A stretch of DNA of 64,000 nt from positions 122,172,817 through 122,236,816 of the forward strand of contig CM043958.1 in assembly GCA_014529385.2 (NCBI GenBank), in the 5' to 3' direction. The position numbers and the translations under genes are program-made. The stretch comes from Adiantum capillus-veneris (Eukaryota; Streptophyta; Polypodiopsida; Polypodiales; Pteridaceae). Every line of letters starts with the position of its first letter. The first letter of the stretch is position 1. This document shows positions 22,273-33,925 of the stretch, one piece after another. The notes below the pieces were generated by a model. The model ran no database searches. It saw only the letters and a program-made list of their open reading frames with translations, and was not told where the DNA came from.

Positions 22273-22823
22273 TGTAAGATAATTGGCCTAATAACTTGAG
22301 TGTAGCGGAAATTAATGAGAGTACTTTTGAGAAATTACTTTGTGAGCATAGCGGGTGATCATAATTGAAGAGTAGCAACATAGACATGGAAATTAGTTAA
22401 CTTGGCTTGAACAATACTTTTACAAGAGAGAGAATTTAGAGAACATGACAACAATTGAGGACCGGATTTATGTGGAGCCGGTCCCCCCTCCAATAGGCAT
22501 TTGTATTATGATTTCTCCCATTAAGAGAGACTTGTTACAATACAATCTTTGTGTTCCTTGTGACCTAGGTGATGCAATGAAGATGGAAAGCTTCATGCAT
22601 CACAAGCATAACATAAACTTTGTGGAAAGTTTTAACTATCCCAAGCCTCAGTCCCAAGACCTCAAACACCTTTGAAGGTGGAGAGAGCTAGCAGGGAATG
22701 AGGATAGGAAAGAGGAAGAAGAAACATTTCACAGGAGAAAGAATAAGTTTCTCACTTATCATCACTTTTCTTGCTAGCATACATAATAGCATAGTAATGA
22801 AGATGGAGAAGATGGCAAGCTTA

Positions 22824-23505
22824 TGTAATGTAAATGGCCTATGAACTTTGAGAATAGCGGAATTAAGAGAATTAGAGTGAGCATTTTTGTGAGATTACTT
22901 TGAGAACATAGATGGTGACCTTAGTTGATGGTAGAAACATGAACATAGTACTTAATTAGCTTGTCATGAACAATACTTTTGCAAGAGAGAGAGTATTAGA
23001 GAACATGACAATAATTGAGAACCGGATTTACTTGGAGCTAGTCCCCCCTCCAAAAGGCGTTGTATTATAGATTCTCCCATCAAGAGAGACTTTAGTACAA
23101 TACAATCTTTGTGTTCTTTGTGACCATGGTGATCTTATAAAGATGGAAAGATTCATGCATCACGAGCTTAACATAAACTTTGCAAAAAGCATTAACTATC
23201 CCAAGCCTCAATCCCAAGGCCTCAAACACCTTTGAAGGTGGAGAGAGCTAGTGGGGAATGAGGGTAGGGAAGAGGAAGAAGAAACATTTCATACAAGAAA
23301 GAAATAGTTCCTCACTTATCATCACTCTTCTTGCTTAGCATAGCATAATAGCATAGTAATGAAGATGAAGAAGATGGAAAGCTTAAACATTGAAGCATGG
23401 CTTTTGGTTGGATTTGCATTCCATAGCCAAGAGTGTTGGTGTAGGCTCTCCACTTCTCAACAAACTTGGAGAAGGAGATGGAGCTCTTGCACTTTGCACT
23501 CCACA

Positions 23506-23552
<47 letters not shown>

Positions 23553-24022
23553 ATTTTACTATTTCATTTGGACATGTATCTTCTTTTTCCCCTTTGAGAG
23601 AAAGAACTTAATTATTTATTTTTATGTATCTAAATTCTCATTGGACCCCTTTAAAACCTAACCAATAGCATTCAAGCATATCATGAGGGTCACATGTGGA
23701 GGATCATTTGACCATATATCTTTTATGCTTATTAAGTCATTTGATTGAATTGAATACTTCAAGGACTTAGTCAATCAAGCAAGCATGTGCCTTTTATGCT
23801 TCTTAAGTCATTTGTTTTGAATTGAATACTTTAAGCCTTAGTCAATCAAGCATGGACGTTCATGCCTCTTGAGAATTTATCTTTGAATTTAACATTTCAA
23901 AAAACCTTAGTCATTTGAGCATAAAAATTACCTCAAGCTTATGGCAAGGTTCCCACAACCACTTTAAGCATCTTAGCACCTCATGCTTGGGTAGGATTCC
24001 CACCTCGAGGTTAGCCCTTGGC
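22824..24022 (-). repeat. Gypsy C 3' LTR, truncated
   Basis: Matches 28018-29412 from TGTAATGTAAATGGCC up to GAGGTTAGCCC and then jumps into the integrase-proximal internal sequence. It therefore lacks its final ~400 bp (the 5' end in element direction). It carries a segment (about 23230-23510) that the other LTR has lost, and a (CT)n tract at 23509-23548. Confidence 0.87.
23509..23548. repeat. (CT)n tract inside gypsy C 3' LTR
   Basis: About 40 bp of CT followed by TTATTATTTTACTATTTCATTTGG, the same right border as the tract in the other LTR. Confidence 0.95.
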
Positions 24023-24219
24023 AAGCCATGATACTTGAAATTTTGAGATCTAGAGAGGGTATCGTTTGATGTGCCTTAATAGTCTTTTTGACAGGCATAG
24101 AGTGTGTTTTCTTGCTAAGCCTGTCAACTGAAACAATCCAATTTTCTTCCCTCGATCAAATTTCAATTTTTGGTACACCATGCATTTTGAAACATACTCT
24201 TATATGTTTACTTTTCATG

Positions 24220-25640
24220 ATAGACCAACAGAAATACATTTCTACTCCTTGAAGAGTAGATTATAGAATCCTTCTTTGCCCCATATAAGGAGAAGCATGG
24301 GATTCATACATGACTTTCTTATTGTCTCGGTGAGTAACACATAGCCTATTGCCGTTTGGAAGATAACCATCCTTCAAGGTGAATGGTTCTTTTTTTCTTC
24401 CCTAATGCAAAGGCTGTAATTACCTACTTACAGTCTTGGTCAGTAGCATACTCATCTATCATAAAAGATAGATCATTGTGAGTTGCTATAGACACCACAT
24501 TTACCCATGGCCATTGTAAAAGTGCGTCGACCACTTGATTGTGCTTGCTAGAAATGTGAGCAATATGAAATTTAAATTGCGAAAGAAAATTTTTCCACCT
24601 CATTTGTTTGTCGGAGAGCTTGGTTTGCGTCATGGATTTCTTGAGTCTTTGTGATCCATTCGTAGGATGAATGGAGCCCCCAAAAGACAGTGTTTCCATG
24701 TGTCTAGGGCATGTAGAACAGCTAAAATCTCTTTTTTGCATATGCCCAAGACCCGTTCATCGGCATTGAGCCTTCGACTCTCATATGCTATGGCATGCTC
24801 TTCTTGAAGCAACATTGCTCCAAGGCAATCACCACAAGCATCACATTGGACCCCAAATGGCTTTGAGAGATCCGAAAGCATGAAGAATAGTTGAGAGATA
24901 AGCTTCTCTTTGAGCTTTTCAAAAGCATTTTGCTCTTTATCAGTCCATGAGTACGTAACATTCTTCTTTATTAAATCATGCAATGGTCCTGCTATTTGAA
25001 AGAATTTTGTTGTGAAGCGTCTATAGTATGCACACATACCAATAAAGCTTCTTAGATCATGTAGATTCCTTGCATTAGGCCATGCTTTTATTGCCTCCTA
25101 CTTTGATGGATTCATACTTGTACCATCTTGAGAGATAATGTGACCTAAATATTGAATCTCTTGTAGAAAAAAATTCACTTTTCTTTTGATTAATGAAAAG
25201 CTTATTCTCTCTCACAACTTGAAAGATTACTTGGAGGTGTCACTTGTACTCCTCAAGAGAATTTGAGTGGCCTGAAGATTTTTGTCCATTGTGAGTTTGA
25301 ATGCGACTGGAGCATTTGTCAGGCCAAAACTCGTAACTTATCAAATAGATCTTCTAGCTGCGGCATGGGAAATCCTTTTTTTTTTTGTGATCCGATTTAG
25401 TGCTCTATAGTCAACACACATGGATGTATGCCATCTTTCTTTTGCACTAAAAATACTGGTGAATAGAATGGAGAAGAGCTAGGCCTCACCATCCCTTTTT
25501 CCACCAATTCATGCACTTGCCTCATGATCTCCTCTTGTTGAACTTGTGAAACTCAATAAGGAGGTTTATTAGGTGGTGAGCTTCCTAGTAGAATCTCTAT
25601 TGCATGGTCATCATCTCCTCATTTTGGAGGTAGCTCACTA
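24220..25640 (-). pseudogene. Gypsy C reverse transcriptase, RNase H and integrase start
   Basis: Minus-strand fragments in order: VFLVQKKDGIHPCV-type RT start (about 25470), ENKLFINQKKSEFF-type RT thumb in shifted frames (25210), GMCAYYRRFTTKFFQIAGPL and KKNVTYSWTDKEQNAFEKLK (25037-24900), the RNase H block FGVQCDACGDCLGAMLLQEE, TWKHCLLGAPFILRMDH and FHIAHISSKHNQVVDALLQW (24580), then the integrase zinc-finger start LKDGYLPNGNRLCVTHRDNK and YESHASPYMGQRRIL (24370-24230). The FxDD catalytic block of RT, expected near 25270-25290, is absent because of a deletion. Frame changes are frequent. Clear Ty3/gypsy pol, inactive. Confidence 0.9.
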
Positions 25641-25663
25641 GGGATGTCATCAATGAAAACATC

Positions 25664-26256
25664 TTAGAATCCATTTAGGAGATTAGACAACTCTAATTTC
25701 TCTTGATTCCCTTTTTTGATACTTGTGAAAACATTAGGATCATTTACACATTCTCTAACAAAAATCATATACGAAAAAATAGAGCTTTTCATTGACTTAT
25801 CAAAATCAAGTGTATTTATCAGGGATATGGTGTTTCCCAAGTCATTAGCATCTATGTACATGCTCTTTTCCCTGTAGGTGAAATAGATTCTCCTTTTAGG
25901 GAACATGTTGGCAGCCATGCGGTTGAACCATGGTGCCCCTAGGATAACATCCTCATGTTGGAGAGGAGAGATTAAAAAAAGTCTTCTTTGTCAACGTAGA
26001 TTTGGACATGAAGCCTCCACTTCCCAATCAAGGGAGTAACGGAGGTTTGCTATCCCTTGAAAGTTGCGTCAGCAGTTACAATATCTCCCATCCCAAAAGC
26101 TTGAATGCCCAACTTGGTGGCCAACTCCATTGATATGAAGTTGTGAGTAGAGCCAGGGTCAAATAAGATGAAGGCATCATTCTCCCTTACGCTTTCCCAA
26201 GCATAGGAGAGGAATGAGGCTTCGCAATGAGTATCATCTTTTGGAGCTTCAACCAT
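25664..26256 (-). pseudogene. Gypsy C protease region
   Basis: The piece 26256-26050 contains DAFILFDPGSTHNFISMELA followed by TKLGIQAFG, a retropepsin site with D-P-G-S in place of the more usual D-S-G. The Asp is kept. The next open piece (25918-25664) begins AANMFPKRRIYFTYREKSMY and corresponds to the protease C-terminal part and the linker to RT. A stop and a frame change separate them. This protein would process the polyprotein; the copy is broken. Confidence 0.82.
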
Positions 26257-26301
26257 GGAAGCTCTAGGAGTGCCATGGTGTACATTTATTTTGGGGCAAG
26301 A

Positions 26302-27645
26302 TCAATAACCATGTCCTTGCTCCTCACACTTAGAGCATTTATGGTCTTTACAAAAAGCCTCTAATTCTCTGGGAGAGAGCTTATTTTTACCTTTGTAAGC
26401 TCCTTTCTTCTTGGCCTTGTTGTTGTTGGTGTTGGTGTTGCCTTGGGAAGAGTTTTGAGCATTGCTCTTCCCTCTGGCTTCATTTCGATCCTTGTTTTCC
26501 ATGGGCTTGAAATTTCTTCTCACCCCTTGTTGAAAATTGATCCTTGAAGCAACCATAGTGTGTGGTGGATGACCTTGGTGATAGTGCTAGGCCGTTGTGA
26601 GTTGACATACTTTGCCATTTTTGTAGATATTACCGCACAAAATTGTTGTTTTTGTTTGGCGAAGTCTATCCTTTGAAAGACTGTAGCTTTGAGATATGAA
26701 TCCCAAAACTTGTCTACATATTTGTGGATAGACTTGTTGAAGAGTAGCTTCAAACTTTGCCATTCGGTGAGCACTTTGTCCTTGGCATCGCTTGCAAGTA
26801 ATTGCTTCATTATGGAAACTTGTAGAGTTTTCCATGTCGCCATGAAGGCTAGCCCACCATTGACGAGTAGAGTTTTGGAAATGCATAGCTACATGGTGTA
26901 GCTTGGAGAACTCCATGAAGCCCTCGTCTCCAAAGGTCGCATCAAATTGTTGGATGAAGGACGGTACTTTGTCTATGGCACCAAAGGTGCCATCATAGGT
27001 GAGAAAAGAGATACTCTTTCCTCCCTCTTTGAACTTCTTGAGCTTTTGGGACCTTCTCCATGCTAGGTAAGTTTTGGATGTCCTCTCCTCTTGTATTGTC
27101 TAAGAGAATAACTATTGCTTCGTCGGAAGAAGAGGAAGGTGAAGAAGAAGGAGAAGAGGATGTCTTTCTTGCCTTTTTCTTCCTTTGTTTCCTCTCTTCC
27201 CTTTTGGAGTGACAAGGAGAAGGACTATGGGTTGACCATTTCCTCTTGGGAGGAGTTGGCGATAGTCTAGACCGCCATCTTCATGGAGCCACATCTATAG
27301 AGGAACTTAGGGATTCACTTCTTTCTCGTTCTTTGGATTCCTCCTCTATTATAGGAGAGAGTCTTCTTTTGGGAGTCTCATCAAGAGACCTCCTAAACTA
27401 TCTCTTCTCTTGGAGAGGAAGGGAAATCGTGTAAAAGCACGAAGTTGTTGGGTAACTTCGGCTTGCAAAGTAGGGTTGCCCATAGCTTGATGCAACCTAG
27501 TAACAAGATAATTGATAAAGATGGGGGCGTCATCATTAACACCTTCATGTGCAAAATCAAAGTTCTCAATGTTCATTCTACTCTCTTGGTTATTGTCAAC
27601 CATGCTAATTATACTTATGTGTTTACTTAGTGTATTCTTTGGCAA
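26302..27645 (-). pseudogene. Gypsy C gag, broken
   Basis: The N-terminal piece 27645-27349 has an acidic start (NIENFDFAHEGVNDDAPIFI). Between 27350 and 26920 the frame is scrambled, with Lys/Arg-rich scraps. The capsid part (26916-26520) reads LHHVAMHFQNSTRQWWASLH, then in the next frame TWKTLQVSIMKQLLASDAKD and SIHKYVDKFWDSYLKA, typical of Ty3/gypsy gag. The last piece (26556-26302) is Asn/Lys-rich and ends in a zinc knuckle CSKCEEQGHGY that is broken by a stop before its last Cys. The gag would package RNA; it is not intact. Confidence 0.85.
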
Positions 27646-28004
27646 TTCAAAACCTTAGTTGCTACTCCTCTTAGCCTTTTAAAATAAGCACTTAAGTATC
27701 TACACCCACGGCTCGAATTGGTTAATTGTAGAGAGTAGTGGGGTGGGTCTAACATAGCAAAATTGTCGACGGATAGCTCCTTTCGGACTTCTTATGGCTC
27801 AATAATGGTAATGCCATAGGCAAGTCTAAAAAGACCCCATTATTAAAAGCAAAGCTCCCTAGGTGTGCACCATACCCCACATAGTGGGCTCAATAAAACC
27901 GATAATAGATCCCAATCCCACTTACCCTAATATAATTAACAAAATCAACCATTAATAGGCTACTTAAGGACCTCTCTTCTTAAGGAAGAAAAGAGAAACC
28001 AAAT

Positions 28005-28016
28005 GCTCTAATACCA
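28005..28016 (-). promoter_or_regulatory. Gypsy C primer-binding site
   Basis: The minus strand reads TGGTATTAGAGC one base inside the 5' LTR edge. It differs at one position (T for C) from the tRNA-Met primer site TGGTATCAGAGC. Confidence 0.75.
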
Positions 28017-28253
28017 ATGTAATGTAAATGGCCTATGAACTTTGAGAATAGCGGAATTAAGAGAATTAGAGTGAGCATTTTTATGAGATTACTTTGAGAA
28101 CATAGAGGGTGACCTTAATTGATGGTAACAACATGAACATAGTACTTAATTAACTTGGCATGAATAATACTTTTGCAAGAGAGAGAGTATTGAAGAACAT
28201 GACAATAGTTGAGGACCGGATTTACTTGGAGCCGGTCCCCCCTCCAAAAGGCG

Positions 28254-28363
28254 TTTGTATTATAGATTCTCCCATCAAGGGAGACTTTGTTACAATACAA
28301 TCTTTGTGTTTGTATTATAGATTCTCCCATCAAGAGAGACTTTGTTACAATACAATCTTTGTG
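28254..28363. repeat. 55-bp tandem duplication in gypsy C 5' LTR
   Basis: The unit starting TTTGTATTATAGATTCTCCC occurs at 28254-28308 and again at 28309-28363 with one visible difference (AAGGGAG / AAGAGAG). The other LTR has a single copy. Confidence 0.9.
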
Positions 28364-28485
28364 TTCCTTATGACCTTGGTGATTCTATGAAGATGGAAAG
28401 CTTCATGCATCATGAGCTTAACATAAACTTTGCAAAAAGCATTAACTATCCCAAGGCCTCAAACACCTTCGAAGGTGGAGAGAGC

Positions 28486-28486
<1 letters not shown>

Positions 28487-28542
<56 letters not shown>
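28487..28542. repeat. (CT)n tract inside gypsy C 5' LTR
   Basis: 56-bp CT run, longer than the 40-bp run at the equivalent site of the 3' LTR. Confidence 0.95.
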
Positions 28543-28546
<4 letters not shown>

Positions 28547-29430
28547 TATTTTATTATTTCATTTGGACATGTGTCCTCTTTTTTCTCTTTCAGAGAAAGA
28601 ATTTATTTATTTATTTTTATGTATCTAAATTCTCATTGGACCCCTTTAAAACCTAACCAATAGCATTCAAGCATATAATGAGGGCCACATGTGGAGATGT
28701 AGAGGATCATTTGAACATGTGTCTTTTATTCTTATTAAGTCATTTGGTTGAATTGAATACTTCAAGGACTTAGTCAGTCAAGCAAGCATGTGTCTTTTAT
28801 GCTTCTTAAGTCATTTGTTTTGAATTGAATACTTTAACACTTCGTAAATCAAGCATGGACGTTCAGGCCTCTTGAGAATTTATCTTTGAATTTAACATTT
28901 CAAAAACCTTAGTCATTTAAGCATAAAAATCACCTCAAGATTTGGGCAAGATTCCCACAACCACTTTAAGCGTCTTAGCACCTCATGCTTGGGTACAATT
29001 CCCACCTCAAGGTTAGCCCTAGCTTGCGTAAGGTCAAAGGACTTTTTAACACTAGCTTTTAGAGGTCTTTAATGAAGCTAACCCTAAGGTCTTTTAAGCT
29101 CCATTAGATGCACGTTGCTCTTTGATAGACTACCTCCGTTTGGACCCCTTTTGAGATGTAACCATCTCTCCTCTTGGTCCCTTGCTGAGGTAAATTTGGA
29201 AGCACTTATTGCACATTGCTCTTTGGTAGACCGTCTCCTTTTGGACCCCTATTGAGATGCAACCATTTCTCCTTTCGGTCCCCTGTTGAAATAGGTCTAG
29301 AAGCACATATATATATATACTAACTCTTGTTTCCCTTTTATCTTTCCATATTAAGTGATCATTTTAATATGAGAAAATCATTTGGTAAAGTTAGATATTA
29401 TATTTTATGACACTTAAGCATTGAAGCATG

Positions 29431-29594
29431 GCTCTTGGTTGGATTTGCACTCCGTTAGCCAAGAGTGTTGGGGTAGTCTCTCAACCTCTACTTGCTTGGA
29501 GAAGGAGAGGGAGCTCTTGGTTGGATTTGCACTCCGTTAGCCAAGAGTGTTGGGGTAGGCTCTCAACCTCTACTTGCTTAGAGAAGGAGAGGGA
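29431..29594. repeat. 82-bp tandem duplication in the split family C LTR
   Basis: The unit beginning GCTCTTGGTTGGATTTGCAC occurs at 29431-29512 and 29513-29594 with very few differences. Other LTR copies of this family have one unit. The LTR then carries GTGTGTGAGTGTGTGTGGG at 29627-29645 where the gypsy C LTRs have (CT)n. Confidence 0.9.
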
Positions 29595-30436
29595 GCTCTT
29601 GCACTTTGCACAATACACAATGGAAGTGTGTGTGAGTGTGTGTGGGAGAGTATATCCCCTAAGTAACCCCCTAACTTGCTATGGTCGACCCCCCCTTGTA
29701 GCTCATGCTTGAAGCTCATTGGACCCCTCCAGGCCTAGCCAATCACAAGCAGGAGGCATTTCAAGCAACAAGGGTAGACTTGGGACAAGTATCCCCCTTT
29801 CCCCCTTGAGAGAGAGGACTTGATAAATACAAAGACAATTAATTAAATCTCTTAAATTATCATTGGACCCCTTGGGTGGCCAACCAGTAGGCTTCAAGCA
29901 CACCATGAGGGCAACATGAGGAGAAACTTGACAAGTGTTCCTTTTGCTTTCTTTGTGCTAGGCATGCCTTGTGTGACTGTGTGTGTGTGTGTGTGTTCTC
30001 TCTCATCCCCCTCATGTAGGGCTCGCCCCTTTATTATAGGGATTGGATCTTGACTTTTTGACACCTCAAGCCCCTCAAGATTAGGCACAGTTCCCACCAC
30101 AAGCTTGGCCTGGGTTCTCACCTCAAGTACAGCCCTAGCATCTCAAGCTTGTGCTGAGTTCTCACCTCAGGTACATCCCTAGAATCACAAGCATGAAAAG
30201 CACCTCAAGCATCTCAAGCACCGTAGTCATCAAGCTCCTTAGTCATCAAGCACGACAAGCACCTCAAGCACCTTAAGCTTGGGCCCGATTCCCACCTCAA
30301 GCTCAGCCCTAGCTTACCTAAGGTCAAAGGACTTTTACACTAACTATTGGAGGTCTTCAATGAAGCTAACCCTAACGTCTTATGCTCCATTGGTTAGCCT
30401 TGCTTTGTCATAGACCATCTCTCATTTGGGCCCCTT

Positions 30437-30628
30437 TGAAGTAGTACGAGCGGAAGTGCGACGCGAGAGAGAGTGCGAGAAGAAGAGCATGACGATATGG
30501 TGAACTCGCTCTATTGTAATGTGTAGAGCATAGTGAGTTCTTATTAGGTTTTTACAAAAGAATATGTGTACATACCTGGAAGCCCACCCACTTACCTGGG
30601 CAACCACATTGGGCTTTATACCCCAACA
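30437..30628 (-). repeat. Copia C 3' LTR
   Basis: Plus-strand reading TGAAGTAGTACGAGCGG to ACCCCAACA. On the minus strand it starts TGTTGGGGT and follows the polypurine tract (30629-30642). Confidence 0.95.
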
Positions 30629-30719
30629 ACCTCCCACTTAAAGTCCAATGTGGTACTTTAAGTGTGAGAGAAGCTACTATACAAGCTAATATACATGAGA
30701 TGTAGAGCAGTGATGTACT

Positions 30720-31902
30720 ACCCTACACCTAACTGCTTGCGAAAATGCGAAAAGCTCTCTGAGGGAAGTCCTTTTGTAAGTAGATTAGCAGGATATTCTG
30801 TGGTGTGAACTTTGACAAGCTGAAGTTGCTTATCCTAAAGCATTTCCCTGATGAAATGATACTTCACATCCACATGCTTTGTCTTTGAGTGATAAACTGG
30901 ATTACAGGCCAATTGTATAGCACTTTGACTATCACAATATAACACATGCATCTCTTCTTTGATTCCCAAATCTGTTACTAGTCGATTAAGCCAAATTGAT
31001 TCTTTGCATGCCTCTGATGCTGCAACATATTCAGCCTCTGTAGTAGACTGAGTAACGCAATCTTGTAATCTAGAACGCCATGATATTGCTCCACCAGCCA
31101 ATGTAAAGACATACCCTGACGTAGAATTTCGGTTGTCAAAGTCACCTGCATAATCTGAGTCTGTAAAACCCTTTACACTTAGCTCTTGACTCCCATAGCA
31201 TATACGCATACTCTTTGTAGCTTTCAGGTATCTCAATATTCCTTTCACTGCCTCCCAATGTTTCTTGCCTGGGTTTGACATGTATCGACTTACTACTCCC
31301 ACTGCAAATACAATGTCAGGGCGAGTAGCAATCATTGCATACATCAAACTACCCACTGCAGACGCATATGGAATCTTATCCATTTCAGCCTGTTCTTCCT
31401 CAGACACAGGACAATCTTGTTTGCTAAGTTTCACATATGGTGGCAATGGAACACTCAATGCCTTTACCTTCTCCATATTGAAACGTTGCAAAACCTTGTC
31501 AATATACTCTGTTTGAGATAACCAAATCAACTTCTTTGATCTGTCTCTCTCAATGCGCATACCAAGTATATGACTTGCCTCACCCATGTCTTTCATGTCA
31601 AACGATTTTGCCATCTTTGACTTCAAAGCTGAAATTTCTTCCAAGTGCTTGCCAGCAATCAACATGTCATCCACATACAAAATAAGGATCAGCCAAGTGC
31701 CATCCTTAGCCTTCTTTGTATATAGACATTGATCGAACTCACTACGTTTGTAGCCTTGAGAAAGCATAAACTTGTGGAACTTATGGTACCATGCCCTCGG
31801 TGATTGTTTTAAGCCATAAAGACTCTTTAACAACCTGGCATACCAAATCTTCCTTGCCTTTCTCAACAAACCCTTCTGGCTGCTGCATGTTAATTTCCAC
31901 AT
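30720..31902 (-). pseudogene. Copia C reverse transcriptase and RNase H
   Basis: The 355-residue frame 31902-30835 contains LLKSLYGLKQSPRAWYHKFH, the catalytic LILYVDDMLIAG (YVDD at 31677-31666), DMKDMGEASHILGMRIERD, DKVLQRFNMEKVK, then RNase H with KGFTDSDYAGDFDNRNSTSG, TEAEYVAASEACKE, LYCDSQSAIQLACNP and VDVKYHFIREML. All three RNase H acidic motifs are kept. A TAG at 30835 interrupts it; the same frame goes on with VKVHTTEYPANLLTKGLP to about 30720, the true C-terminus. It joins the upstream RT piece by a frame change near 31850. Confidence 0.94.
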
Positions 31903-32392
31903 CTAAATCACCATGCAAGAACGCTTTCTTGACATCCATTTGGTGCAACACCAAATCTAATATGGCAACCAATGCAAGAAAGCATCTCAATGTAGTCATC
32001 TTGACCACCGGAGAGAAGACTTCATCAAAGTCAATGCCTTGTTCTTGCTTGAAGCCCTTGGCAACAAGCCTTGCTTTGTACTTTGGCTGACTATCATGAG
32101 CAGTGATCTTATACCTGTAAACCCATTTACAAGGTAGAGCCTTTTTGCCTTGTGGTAATTTAACTAGCTTCCATGTTTGGTTTTTATGCAGAGTTGTCAT
32201 CTCTGACTGCATGGCCAATTGCCAATTCCCGAAGTCCTTCATTTGCACTGCTTCCTTGTAACATGAAGGCTCATTACAATCAGTCAACATGACATAGTTC
32301 ATAGATGGAACAAACCTATCAGGAGGTCGCGTGATACGTCCAGATCTACACAAAATAGGTGGCTCAGGCTCAGCCACAACCTGTGGCTCCAC
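31781..32392 (-). pseudogene. Copia C reverse transcriptase, first half
   Basis: The frame runs VAEPEPPILCRSGRITRPPD (post-integrase tail), NWQLAMQSEMTTLHKNQTWK, CKWVYRYKITAHD, ARLVAKGFKQEQGIDFDEVF, LALVAILDLVLHQMDVKKAF and LHGDLDVEINMQQPEGF. These are the first RT blocks of a copia pol. The catalytic Asp of QMDVKKAF is present. A frame change near 31850 separates it from the YVDD part, and one near 32390 from the integrase part. Confidence 0.93.
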
Positions 32393-33691
32393 TCTATCCT
32401 GTCCTTGCTCCTCTTGAGCCCTAACATTTTTTCTTGCACGTGCAGGACCATCTTCTTGGAAGACAACTCTTCTAACTCCTTAACCCTCTCTGGTTTAGAA
32501 TGATATTTTGCTTCATTAAAGTGAACATCATTGCTGCAGATAACCTTTCTGGATTCGGGATCCCAAAGTCTGTACCCCATCTCACCAGAATTACCATAGC
32601 CTAGAAAGATGCACTTTCTACTCTTTGGCTCAAGTTTGTTCCTAAATTCCTTTGGAACATGAGTATATGCCTCACAGCCAAAGACTCTGAGATGCTTGTA
32701 TGAGGGCATTTTTTCCTGACCATACCATCTCTGCCATTGAATCCTTCTGCAAAACCTTGCTAGGAGATCTATTTATAAGATGAACAGCTGTTGATACAGC
32801 TTCACCCCAAAACCCATTTGGGAGTTGTGCATTAGACAACATACTTCTGACCTTCTCTTGTATGGTCCTATTCATTCTCTCAGCAACACCATTTTGAGGA
32901 GGATTGTAAGGAGCAGTAAGTTCATGTTTTATACCTTTTGACTCACAAAAGTCCTGAAAGGACTTTGAAACATACTCTCCACCATTGTCAGTGCGTAAGC
33001 ATTTAAGCTTCTTGCCACTCTGATTCTCCACAAGTGTCACAAACGTTTTGATAACACTAAACGCTTCATCCTTGTGCTTGAGAAATTAAACCCATACTTT
33101 CCTCGAGTAATCATCTATAAATGTCATAAAGTAAGAAGCTCCCCCTAGAGATAGGTTAGGCATAGGTCCACACAAATCACTATGAACAAGTGCCAACTGT
33201 GTATCTCTTTTACTGCTTCTATGCTTATGTGGTTGTTGTGTTTGCTTACCATACAGACAATGGTCACAGAATTCAAAATCATTAAATGAAAAGCCAGGCA
33301 AATAACCAGAACGAGACAAGATTTCCATTCCCTTCTTGGACATATGTCCTAACCGGCTATGCCACAAAGAAACGTTCGGCTGCTCGGTTACATTGATTAC
33401 ATTTTTAGAGACATTTGATACATAAATCATGTAAAGTCCTCCAGACTTTACTCCATGTGCTACTGTCATAGAACCCTTGGATATCTTCCACATGTGTTGT
33501 CCAAAAGTGGTGACGTAGCTAGCATCATCAAGTAAACTTGTGCTGATCAAGCTCTTTGTAATTGCGGTAACATGTCTCACATTCTTCAGCGTGAAAGAAG
33601 AGCCATTCTGAAACTTCAATTGAACATCTCCAACACCTAAGATCTCACATGTCTGCCCATTGCCTAGCCGAACATGATCTTTAGTGGTCAC
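32299..33691 (-). pseudogene. Copia C pre-integrase and integrase
   Basis: 33691-33086 holds the pre-integrase region (LGVGDVQLKFQNGSSFTLKN), the zinc-binding part WHSRLGHMSKKGMEILSRSG with FCDHCLYGKQ, and the core start LALVHSDLCGPM and FIDDYSRKVWV. A TAA at 33086 follows. 33040-32672 has LRTDNGGEYVSKSFQDF and APYNPPQNGVAERMNRTIQE, so the D, D and E of the catalytic triad are all visible. After a frame change near 32705, 32709-32299 continues YKHLRVFGCEAYTHVPKEF. It would insert the element's cDNA. Three lesions make it inactive as one protein. Confidence 0.94.
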
Positions 33692-33703
33692 ATAAGAGGT
33701 AAA

Positions 33704-33925
33704 TCACTCCTTGTTTGGAGACACATGAAGTGATGCCCCTGAGTCTATAATCCAGTCACTCAGTGCATTTCCATCAGATGTTGTAAGAAGAGCTGAGTCC
33801 ATTGTATTCTTCAAGAAGTAGATGTCTCCTGACACTAGACTGTCATCCTCTGCAACAGTGTTTGTCACATTTATTTCTTGAATCTTCACTGAGGACTTGT
33901 TCTTCTCAGCATGGTCTTCAGATTT
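33704..33925 (-). pseudogene. Copia C protease region
   Basis: In the same frame as gag, after a TAG at 33926. The sequence LSDWIIDSGASLHVSPNKE carries the copia protease active site D-S-G-A. A TGA at 33704 follows where the protease would continue (FTSYVTTKDHVRLGNG). The protease would release gag, integrase and RT from the polyprotein. Confidence 0.93.

Larger units (their letters stand above)
22824..29412 (-). mobile_element. Ty3/gypsy element C, nested in a related LTR
   Basis: Minus-strand order: 5' LTR 29412-28018, primer site 28016-28005, gag (27645-26302), protease (26256-26050), RT and RNase H (25640-24424), integrase N-terminus (24400-24220), then a truncated 3' LTR 24022-22824. 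The site of insertion is inside another LTR of the same family: the flanking sequence left and right rejoins at AAGCTTA / CTTAAGCATTG, with CTTA shared. The integrase core and the start of the 3' LTR are deleted. Frames are broken throughout, and the RT catalytic block is missing. Confidence 0.87.
28018..29412 (-). repeat. Gypsy C 5' LTR
   Basis: 1395 bp from TGTAATGTAAATGGCC to TATTTTATGACA (plus-strand reading). It lacks about 280 bp that the 3' LTR keeps; the gap lies at 28486 between GAAGGTGGAGAGAG and the (CT)n. It contains a 55-bp tandem duplication (28254-28363) and a (CT)n (28487-28542). Confidence 0.88.
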
